A stretch of DNA of 5,304 bases from Promethearchaeia archaeon (GTDB lineage: Archaea > Asgardarchaeota > Lokiarchaeia > Sigyniarchaeales > SOKP01), in assembly GCA_029856445.1 (NCBI GenBank), contig JAHQWY010000266.1, forward strand, positions 1 to 5,304, read 5' to 3'. The position numbers were made by a program, and so were the translations under genes. Position 1 is the first letter of the stretch, and every line of letters begins with the position of its first letter. Shown one piece after another: positions 1 to 5,304 of the stretch. The notes beneath the pieces were generated by a model, which made no database searches, was not told the DNA's origin, and saw only the letters and a program-made list of their open reading frames with translations.

Positions 1-162
1 CATTTGTCTTAGCGGGAAATCGAACAACACTAATCCTTGTTCAGTTTCAAATACACATGTGTTTCCAAAACCGGGAATAAAATAACAACTTTTATCCGCA
101 AATGAAGTAGATTGAAACATCCCAACCCAATCACGCATATCTTCAATTATATTTCTTGCCAT
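1..162 (-). CDS. N-terminal fragment of a probable metallo-beta-lactamase-fold protein (runs off the left edge)
   Basis: An uninterrupted minus-strand frame starts at ATG 162-160 and stays open for 54 codons to the window edge, so only the N-terminus is present. After a short, probably helical leader (residues 1-20) come a stretch reading FIPGFGNTCVFET (about 28-40) and then GLVLFDFPL (about 43-51). This is the usual opening of the metallo-beta-lactamase fold: two strands with an Asn-Thr between them, then a Gly-leading strand ending in Asp, as in the 'G-hydrophobic-D-T' motif 1. The zinc-binding HxHxDH motif would lie beyond the edge and cannot be checked. There is no signal peptide, so a cytosolic enzyme is likely. 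A purine-rich AGAGGAT lies upstream, but with a rather long spacing of about 13 nt after GAGG. The gene is divergent from the receptor-like genes and no functional link is evident. The coding call is firm; the family is inferred from a short fragment and the substrate cannot be named. Confidence 0.68.
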   Translation of the reverse strand, partial: MARNIIEDMRDWVGMFQSTSFADKSCYFIPGFGNTCVFETEQGLVLFDFPLRQM

Positions 163-173
163 TATAAATCAAC

Positions 174-180
174 ATCCTCT
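174..180 (-). promoter_or_regulatory. Shine-Dalgarno-like site for the leftward gene
   Basis: Read on the minus strand this is AGAGGAT. About 13 nt separate GAGG from the ATG at 162, longer than the usual 5-9 nt, so it may be a weak site. An ATG inside it (175-173) is out of frame with the gene, which favours the start at 162. Confidence 0.4.
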
Positions 181-208
181 TTGTAATTTTTCAACCACTA
201 ATTTTTTC

Positions 209-221
209 TTTAAAATATAAG
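209..221 (-). promoter_or_regulatory. Candidate archaeal TATA box for the leftward gene
   Basis: The minus strand reads CTTATATTTTAAA. Counting about 26 nt downstream from its centre puts the transcript start near 188-190, which leaves a short leader of about 26 nt that includes the purine-rich site at 174-180. The spacing is consistent, but in DNA this AT-rich many TATA-like strings occur by chance. Confidence 0.35.
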
Positions 222-311
222 ATTTCAACAATTCCTTTAAGTTTTAGCTTACTAATCTTAAATTCTACAAAGTTCCTACAAATTTTTAAAATCAAAGTAT
301 TATATTTTATA

Positions 312-331
312 TTAGGATAAAATATTTAAAG
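312..331 (+). promoter_or_regulatory. Candidate BRE/TATA promoter for the first receptor-like gene
   Basis: An AATATTTAAA box (321-330) is preceded by purine-rich AGGATAAA, which fits a BRE followed by a TATA box. The expected transcript start is near 350-355, giving a leader of about 30 nt that carries the Shine-Dalgarno site at 373-377. A second TATA-like string lies at 301-311 and cannot be excluded. The 221 bp gap between the divergent genes (163-383) holds these promoter candidates and nothing else I can recognise. Confidence 0.45.
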
Positions 332-372
332 ACAGAACCGATTGTATTTAATTATTACGATTTAAGATTCTT

Positions 373-377
373 GAGGG
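373..377 (+). promoter_or_regulatory. Shine-Dalgarno site for the first receptor-like gene
   Basis: GAGGG sits 6 nt before the ATG at 384. An in-frame TGA at 372-374 overlaps this site, so no upstream in-frame start is possible. The start at 384 is therefore well fixed. Confidence 0.75.
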
Positions 378-383
378 TTTGAA

Positions 384-2663
384 ATGGTAGATTATTATAA
401 ATTAAAACGAGAACTAATAATTTTAATCGTTTTTATGTTTCTTAGTATTGGGTTATTTCAATTCATCCCATTCTCCAATGCTCAAACTAATGGTGAACCT
501 ATATCCTTTTCTACAAGTTTTACATTTAATGAATATTCAGAAATTGAAGGGATAAAAGAAAATATTAGTGAAGTGAATATCCAGTTTCCAGAAGCAAATT
601 GGACTATTACAGATATGCAACTAAATTTTTCTGACATAAGACTTGGTAATGAAATTAGAACGATTGAAGACAGCGAAACGGGACATTTCGAAAATGTATA
701 TAATAAAAATCCATCACTTAGAACATTTGCGCTGGCTACACAACTTGAAATTTTGGAAGAAGCTGAAATATTTGGTGTGTATATCAGGGCATATAAAACA
801 GTCCAAGCGAGTGAGATGATTAAATTCCAAATACAAGGATATGACGAAGGAAATCGTGTCCCTAATAATACCATTCATAGATCTATAGATTTAAACATAT
901 CTACCAATCTAATTTGGCATTATCAAGATTTTTCTTCAGATCCAATAACTCTCTCAATTGGGAACTATTCATTAGTTATGAACGGAACTAATATACCAGT
1001 AAATGTGGATGCAAAATATTTTTGGGCAATAGATGAATCGGATCCTCAAATTCCACTATTGCATACATCCTCTTATAAAACTTCTTGGAGTCCAGGGACT
1101 GTAAATACAAGCTTTTTATGTAAAATAAATCAATCAGTTGATAAAAGCTATTTCCCATCAGATATAAATATGACTGCAGAAATAAACGGAGATAATTATG
1201 AAATAATTAATGGATCAACTATAGGAACAGGATCCTTAGAAATAGTCGAAATTAACTATTTTTTTAATGAGACAAATTTTAATATCCCAATCAATATTAG
1301 TGAATCTATAACCTTGAAATTCAATTATAATTATAAAATTAGTTTAAAAAATGATTTTACAACTGAGAGTGAGATTGTAGAAATTGAAGAATCTACTAAT
1401 TATTGGTCAATGGTACCAATCTTTAATAGAATTTCTTCAAATTACTTTGTACAATTTGATTTTCCTCAAAATTGGTATAATTTTACTATATTTAGAATAT
1501 TAAGTGAGACGCGGGAAAATGTAACCTCATTGGTAAATATTGATATGAGTAATAAATCAATTAGCATACCTAATGCCACTATAGAAGATGGAGCTGAATG
1601 GGAAATTAAAGCAAACTCGCCAAATATAGATCTTACGTTAAACTTCCCACCTAAAGTGGAAGCTGGAAAATTATTAGAAATTTCTGTTGACGCTCCGTCT
1701 ACTCAAGGAAATTGTTCTTTTGTTATAGTAAAACCAATTACTGGTAAAGCAGAATTAATAGAAATACAAGAAGCGGTTTCTGGAGAAATATTTTTTTCAT
1801 TTCTGATCCCAACAAATTGGTCTTCGGGATCTTATATTGGAGAAATATATTGGAATAATGAAACAGATGTTGGGATGAAATATACGGAATTCAAAATACC
1901 CTCCCCTCCATTTACATGGGAACCCTGGATGATCTTTGTCATAGTACTTGGTACTGCCGGGATTTCAGTATTGAGTTTTGTGTCGTACCGGACTATTAAA
2001 AACATTAGAAACAAACAATTTGAAAAAAAACAAAAAATCTATAATTCTTGCATGGACGTCTTACATTTGGATTATATAATGGTATCCGACAAAAAATCAG
2101 GCTTAAATGTTTATAAACAAAATTTCTCAGAAAAAATAATTGATGCTGCTTTAATATCAGGATTTTTACAGGCAATCCATTCATTTGGTATTGAATTAAT
2201 CAAAGTTGAAGATCAATCTCAGACTATAAAATTAGAATATAAAGATTCAATTGTCTTAATGAGCGAGTTCGTTAATGTTAGACTAATATTAATAATGAAA
2301 GAAAGACCATCAAGATTCTTCTTGTATTCATTAGAAGATTTAGCTTATGATATTTATAAGAATTATGGAGATATGATTGATTCTTTTGATGGTAATGTTG
2401 AGCCTTTTAAATCAATTGAGACTTTACTTAAACGACATTTTGAAGCAACTTTTATCTATCCTTTAAAAATTGCTCAAATTGATAAACTTAATAAAATTAG
2501 AATTTCACAAAATGAAAGAAATTATATTAATAAAGCTGTAACACTGATGAAAACTAAAAATGTAAATCATTTTTATGTGAGATCATTATTTACTGAAAAC
2601 GAATGCAGTCCCAAAGATGTAGAGACTATACTTGAATTAATGGAAAAGAAGATTTTCAAGTAG
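384..2663 (+). CDS. Type I membrane receptor-like protein with glycosylated beta-rich ectodomain and cytosolic longin-like domain (paralogue 1)
   Basis: A 759-residue protein with no named family that I recognise. Residues 1-33 look like a signal peptide: basic KLKR, a hydrophobic core at 11-30, and a likely type I peptidase site SNA|Q after residue 33. The ectodomain (34-515) is beta-rich with about 20 N-x-S/T sequons. About 112-250 resembles a jelly-roll module (FGVYI start, 'QIQGY', 'GNYSLVMNG', 'W...Y...W' end). About 415-508 resembles an Ig/MG2-like module. A transmembrane helix at about 516-535 is followed by a basic linker (536-551), giving N-out, C-in topology. Residues 557-694 follow the longin order beta-beta-alpha-beta-beta-beta-alpha-alpha: LDYIMV, GLNVY, ALISGFLQAIHSFG, QTIKLEY, IVLMSEF, RLILIMKE, then two helices. 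Residues 705-759 are mostly helical and possibly winged-helix-like. It has four cysteines, two of them extracellular (C246, C444). It is followed 116 bp later by a colinear paralogue. A surface receptor or adhesin signalling to an inner partner is an inference; ligand and partner are unknown. Confidence 0.9.
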   Translation: MVDYYKLKRELIILIVFMFLSIGLFQFIPFSNAQTNGEPISFSTSFTFNEYSEIEGIKENISEVNIQFPEANWTITDMQLNFSDIRLGNEIRTIEDSETGHFENVYNKNPSLRTFALATQLEILEEAEIFGVYIRAYKTVQASEMIKFQIQGYDEGNRVPNNTIHRSIDLNISTNLIWHYQDFSSDPITLSIGNYSLVMNGTNIPVNVDAKYFWAIDESDPQIPLLHTSSYKTSWSPGTVNTSFLCKINQSVDKSYFPSDINMTAEINGDNYEIINGSTIGTGSLEIVEINYFFNETNFNIPINISESITLKFNYNYKISLKNDFTTESEIVEIEESTNYWSMVPIFNRISSNYFVQFDFPQNWYNFTIFRILSETRENVTSLVNIDMSNKSISIPNATIEDGAEWEIKANSPNIDLTLNFPPKVEAGKLLEISVDAPSTQGNCSFVIVKPITGKAELIEIQEAVSGEIFFSFLIPTNWSSGSYIGEIYWNNETDVGMKYTEFKIPSPPFTWEPWMIFVIVLGTAGISVLSFVSYRTIKNIRNKQFEKKQKIYNSCMDVLHLDYIMVSDKKSGLNVYKQNFSEKIIDAALISGFLQAIHSFGIELIKVEDQSQTIKLEYKDSIVLMSEFVNVRLILIMKERPSRFFLYSLEDLAYDIYKNYGDMIDSFDGNVEPFKSIETLLKRHFEATFIYPLKIAQIDKLNKIRISQNERNYINKAVTLMKTKNVNHFYVRSLFTENECSPKDVETILELMEKKIFK

Positions 2664-2695
2664 TATAAAATATTTCATACACAATTTTCAACCTA

Positions 2696-2703
2696 TTTTT
2701 TTT
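2696..2703 (+). terminator. Poly-T terminator after the first receptor-like gene
   Basis: A run of eight T begins about 33 nt after the stop codon, with no strong stem before it. U-tract-only termination is the normal intrinsic mode in archaea. Together with the promoter candidate at 2749-2756 it suggests that the two paralogues are separate transcripts, with possible read-through. Confidence 0.5.
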
Positions 2704-2741
2704 ACATTAATAATACAAAAGACGTTCCTATTTCATAAATA

Positions 2742-2756
2742 GTTCAAATTTATATT
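2742..2756 (+). promoter_or_regulatory. BRE/TATA promoter predicting leaderless transcription of the second receptor-like gene
   Basis: TTTATATT (2749-2756) is preceded by GTTCAAA, a fair BRE. The box centre is about 27 nt upstream of the ATG at 2780, so the expected transcript start falls at or within a few bases of the start codon. There is no Shine-Dalgarno sequence before this ATG, which agrees with a leaderless mRNA. The 116 bp between the paralogues holds this box, the T8 run and another TATA-like string at 2664-2675. Confidence 0.55.
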
Positions 2757-2779
2757 TTCAAATTATCATTTATGATATA

Positions 2780-5026
2780 ATGAAAAAAATTAATCATTTT
2801 TTCCCGATTATTAGCATTCTTTTAAATACAATTATTATTTTAAGCCTTGTTCAATATATTGATATTTCTCATGCTCAAGGTATTGATGAACCAATATTTC
2901 TTTCATCCAAATTTCAAATGATGGAATATACGGAAAATATCGATAATAGCACTGGAGTCAGTTCAATAAACCTTCCCCTTCCTTCAGAGACTTGGAATAT
3001 TACAAACATCGAACTGAATATTACTGACATTAAATTAGGGAAAGAGGTCAAATCTATTGAAGAAAATGGGCAATCAATTGAAATCATAGATTCAAAAGGA
3101 AAATTGGGTTACGGTGTAGAACTTAACATAACTGAACCTACCATTGTATTTGGTGTTTATATTTATGGTTATATAACAGGAACTCCAGCCCAACCTGTTT
3201 ATGTTCAAATACAAGGATATAACTTAGGTACTGATGCACCAGATGAAAATGTTTTAGGAAGTACTTTAATAAATATATCTAGTCCCGGTTGGCATTTACA
3301 AATGTTTGAAGAGGAAGTCTTACTTCCTTCAGGCAAATATTATTTAGTAATTAATGGTTCTGAATTAACATTCCCTGGGGATAAATCAACTTATAATTGG
3401 TTTTATAATTCCAGTGGATCTTTAAATCCTTTTTTGAACACAGCTGTTTATGATGATGAATGGAAACAAATTGACATTGGAGAACCATTTTTACATAAGT
3501 TAATTCAACGAGTTAATAGATCTTTTAATGCAGAAGAAGTAAATATGACCGCTGAATTCAATGGATCATCCTATCCAATTTCAGATGGACCAACCCAAGG
3601 TACTGGAAATCTAACCATTAATGAATTAATTGCTCCCAATAGTACAATTTTTGATATTGCAATAAGGAATAACCAATCAATTGATTTACTATTCAATGTG
3701 AGTTATCATGTTAAAATAATAAATAACTTCTTCTCTAACGGGCAAGTAGAATTAATCGACGGGTCAGCTAATAGGTGGATTTTGACTCCTGATCTCAATA
3801 AGATATACTATAATTATACTGTTAGATTTGATTACCCTACCTCATGGTATAACCTTTCAGTACTAAGAAATGGATTAGATGCTCCTAATGTTACTATAAA
3901 TCCAATAGATAAATACATTCTTTTCTCCAATGCTTCAATAATAGATGGTGTTTTATGGGAAATATCTGCAAATTCACCTAATACTCCATTATCTTTAAAT
4001 ACTCCCAAAACTAAATTTGAGCCTAATCAAGATTTAGAATTCTCTGTTCTACCGCCAATTAATCCAGGAAATCTTACTTATGTACTGATAAATTCATTAG
4101 GTTTTGAGGAATATAGGGAGACTATAGAAATATTAGCAACAACTACAAGTCAAATTGTTCTATCTTACACATTATCATCTAATCCGAATGAAGGAACTTA
4201 TTGGGCATATATTTATTGGTTTGATGGAGAAAATGCGGGAATTATCTCCCAAGATTTTAAAGTTAATATCCCATTCGTGTTGAATCCAATATACATTGTT
4301 ATAATTGTAGTGGGGTCAATTATTATAGCAGGTGTTAGTTTCACTACGTATAAACTTGTAAAAAGATCTAAAAGGAGACACCAGGAATTCAGGCAACAAA
4401 TTTATAATAAGTATATGGATGTTTTAAACTTAGATTATTTTATTATCATTGAAAAAAGGACAGGGTTAAATATTTATGAGGAGATGCTTGCAGGGAAAGA
4501 TATGGATGCTTCACTCATTACAGGGTTTTTAGAAGCTATCCGAAATTTTGGGATAGAATTGACGGGGGCTAATGAACAATCCCAAACAATAAAGCTAGAG
4601 TACCAACAGTCCAAAGTTATTATGTCTGAATTCAAAGATTTTAGAATTTTGCTTGTAATGAAAGAAAATCCTTCCCAGGACTTTTTAGATTCAATAAAAT
4701 CTTTATCTTACGATATCGATAATATTTATGGCGAAGATATTGCACACTTTAAAGGTAATATTGATAAATTTGCGAATATCAAAGAATTACTTAACAAGCA
4801 TTTGGAGACCTCATTGATTTACCCATTGGAATTAAAACATCAAGATGCAAAAATTTCTTCTGACGAAAAGGCATTAATCAATAGAGCAAAAGAAGTTATG
4901 AAGATGAGAAAAACTGATTACTTTTTTCTCTCCTATTTACTTTATGCTAAAAAAGGTTTTCAAATACGGGATGCTGAAACTGTGCTCAAGTTAATTGAAA
5001 AAAAGATTTTTCAACCTAAAATATAA
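2780..5026 (+). CDS. Type I membrane receptor-like protein with glycosylated beta-rich ectodomain and cytosolic longin-like domain (paralogue 2)
   Basis: A 748-residue paralogue of the preceding gene, colinear over its whole length. ATG 2780 is the only ATG, GTG or TTG start in frame after the TAA at 2711-2713. The signal peptide covers 1-32 (KK, hydrophobic core, SHA|Q). The ectodomain (33-503) has about 19 N-x-S/T sequons against none in the cytosolic part, and the whole protein lacks cysteine. A jelly-roll-like module lies at about 105-245 (FGVYIYGY, QIQGY, GKYYLVINGS, YNW, VYDDEW) and an Ig/MG2-like module at about 400-495 (GNLTYVLI, then GTYWAYIYWFDGENAG). The transmembrane helix is about 504-524, followed by a strongly basic linker (525-540, KRSKRR). 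The longin-like domain is 546-682: LDYFIII, GLNIYEE, ASLITGFLEAIRNFG, QTIKLEYQ, KVIMSEF, RILLVMKE, then helices at about 632-650 and 667-678. By hand count it is about 50% identical to paralogue 1 here. The tail (690-748) ends ETVLKLIEKKIFQP, suggesting a small winged-helix-like unit. The sensory or adhesive role and any GTPase partner are inferred from the fold only. Confidence 0.9.
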   Translation: MKKINHFFPIISILLNTIIILSLVQYIDISHAQGIDEPIFLSSKFQMMEYTENIDNSTGVSSINLPLPSETWNITNIELNITDIKLGKEVKSIEENGQSIEIIDSKGKLGYGVELNITEPTIVFGVYIYGYITGTPAQPVYVQIQGYNLGTDAPDENVLGSTLINISSPGWHLQMFEEEVLLPSGKYYLVINGSELTFPGDKSTYNWFYNSSGSLNPFLNTAVYDDEWKQIDIGEPFLHKLIQRVNRSFNAEEVNMTAEFNGSSYPISDGPTQGTGNLTINELIAPNSTIFDIAIRNNQSIDLLFNVSYHVKIINNFFSNGQVELIDGSANRWILTPDLNKIYYNYTVRFDYPTSWYNLSVLRNGLDAPNVTINPIDKYILFSNASIIDGVLWEISANSPNTPLSLNTPKTKFEPNQDLEFSVLPPINPGNLTYVLINSLGFEEYRETIEILATTTSQIVLSYTLSSNPNEGTYWAYIYWFDGENAGIISQDFKVNIPFVLNPIYIVIIVVGSIIIAGVSFTTYKLVKRSKRRHQEFRQQIYNKYMDVLNLDYFIIIEKRTGLNIYEEMLAGKDMDASLITGFLEAIRNFGIELTGANEQSQTIKLEYQQSKVIMSEFKDFRILLVMKENPSQDFLDSIKSLSYDIDNIYGEDIAHFKGNIDKFANIKELLNKHLETSLIYPLELKHQDAKISSDEKALINRAKEVMKMRKTDYFFLSYLLYAKKGFQIRDAETVLKLIEKKIFQPKI

Positions 5027-5047
5027 AAAAAAGTAAATATTTTTTTT
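5025..5047. terminator. Bidirectional poly-A/poly-T terminator between convergent genes
   Basis: A run of eight A (5025-5032), seven bases, and a run of eight T (5040-5047) fill the gap between two convergent genes. Each run is a U-tract for one direction. The A run begins inside the TAA stop of the second receptor-like gene. The A8/T8 arms could pair, but such a hairpin would be weak; the U-tracts alone are sufficient by archaeal rules. Confidence 0.6.
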
Positions 5048-5049
5048 CC

Positions 5050-5304
5050 TTATTTTTTTCTCCAGACTTTGAAATACACTATTATAAGAATAATAGCTGC
5101 AGGAATTCCAAAAACAATTATAATCCACATAAATGTCAACATATATGAATATAACCAATATGTGTATGGTTTATTCATAAGAGGTGTGTTATAGTTCCCA
5201 TCTACAGCGATATAAATACAATATGCAATAAACATAAAGATTCCAAATCCTCCGCCACCACCACCATATTTTTGTGCTTTACGTGATTTCTCTTTTTTGT
5301 CTCT
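5050..5304 (-). CDS. C-terminal part of a small two-helix membrane protein (runs off the right edge)
   Basis: A minus-strand frame ends at TAA 5052-5050 and is open to the last base, giving 84 visible residues, so the gene probably begins outside the window. A lysine/arginine-rich segment (1-12) is followed by six glycines (14-19), a hydrophobic helix (about 20-35), a short polar and aromatic loop (36-50), a second helix (about 54-78) and the basic end RKK. By the positive-inside rule both ends are cytosolic and the loop faces outside. An internal ATG at 5235 would give a 61-residue protein; a GGAGG lies about 13 nt before it, but that string is explained by the glycine codons and the spacing is poor. 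I do not recognise the family. It is convergent with the receptor-like genes, with only 23 bp between stops, so it is not in their operon. Confidence 0.65.
   Translation of the reverse strand, partial: RDKKEKSRKAQKYGGGGGGFGIFMFIAYCIYIAVDGNYNTPLMNKPYTYWLYSYMLTFMWIIIVFGIPAAIILIIVYFKVWRKK

Larger units (their letters stand above)
384..5026 (+). repeat. Tandem gene duplication (two diverged receptor-like paralogues)
   Basis: The two reading frames align end to end without rearrangement: the signal-peptide site (SNA|Q and SHA|Q), the LGxE segment, the FGVYI and QIQGY motifs, NMTAE, GTG, the transmembrane helix, IYNxxMDVL, the longin-like domain and the ending EKKIF. DNA identity is limited to short runs such as CAAATACAAGGATAT, so the duplication is old rather than recent. 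Confidence 0.88.

Noticed and set aside
163..383. Small RNA, riboswitch or attachment site in the divergent intergenic region
   Set aside because: Apart from TATA-like strings and the two ribosome sites, the region is low-complexity AT-rich DNA with no clear inverted repeats or conserved-looking blocks.
482..874. Open frame of 130 codons on the minus strand inside paralogue 1
   Set aside because: It lies wholly antisense to a well-supported coding region and has no upstream ribosome site or family-like motifs; its hydrophobic look follows from the complement of an Asn/Glu-rich frame.
1832..2014. Open frame of 60 codons on the minus strand over the transmembrane region of paralogue 1
   Set aside because: It is short, antisense to a conserved gene, and has no counterpart at the same place in paralogue 2.
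2037..2465. Roadblock/LC7, PAS or GAF domain, or a histidine kinase output domain
   Set aside because: There is no leading helix as in roadblock, no HAMP, H-box or ATP-binding motifs, and the order of strands and helices fits longin better.
384..5026. S-layer protein or archaeal adhesin with a simple membrane anchor
   Set aside because: The ectodomain alone would allow it, but S-layer anchors end shortly after the membrane helix, whereas these proteins have a conserved folded cytosolic region of over 200 residues. It remains a fallback for the ectodomain's role.
5040..5047. Strong stem-loop terminator of bacterial type
   Set aside because: The possible stem is only A-T pairs and would be unstable; U-tract termination of archaeal type is enough to explain it.
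1..5304. CRISPR array, tRNA, rRNA, insertion sequence or intein
   Set aside because: I saw no regularly spaced repeats, no tRNA-like cloverleaf, no GC-rich RNA-like island, no transposase motifs and no terminal inverted repeats; base composition is even throughout.

Overview
This roughly 5.3 kb, AT-rich window reads as chromosomal archaeal DNA, most plausibly from an Asgard archaeon of the Lokiarchaeia type. The evidence is TATA/BRE-like boxes at plausible distances from the starts, one start with a clear Shine-Dalgarno site and one that looks leaderless, poly-T terminators, secreted domains dense in N-glycosylation sequons, and above all cytosolic domains with the secondary-structure order of the longin fold. 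Longin and roadblock domains are unusually abundant in Asgard genomes. The lineage is an inference from style and domain content; there is no marker gene here.

Layout, left to right: (1) the N-terminal 54 codons of a leftward gene running off the left edge, resembling the start of a metallo-beta-lactamase-fold hydrolase. (2) A 221 bp divergent intergenic region with a promoter candidate for each side. (3) Two large rightward paralogues of 759 and 748 residues in tandem, separated by 116 bp that contain a poly-T terminator for the first and a separate promoter for the second. (4) A compact two-way terminator between convergent genes. (5) The C-terminal 84 codons of a leftward small membrane protein that stays open through the right edge.

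The two paralogues are the core of the window. Each has a signal peptide, an extracellular part of about 470-480 residues rich in beta structure (apparently an N-terminal beta region, a jelly-roll-like module, a middle region and a membrane-proximal Ig/MG2-like module), one transmembrane helix, a basic juxtamembrane linker, a longin-like domain of about 140 residues and a C-terminal helical tail that could be a small winged-helix-like unit. This is a type I receptor-like architecture with a eukaryote-type trafficking/GTPase-regulator fold on the cytosolic side. The copies are about half identical in the longin-like domain and less similar outside the cell, as expected if the inner partner is shared and the outer ligands differ. 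Ligand and partner are unknown; a link to small GTPases is only suggested by the fold. No mobile element, CRISPR array or RNA gene was seen, and no gene-free stretch exceeds 300 bases.
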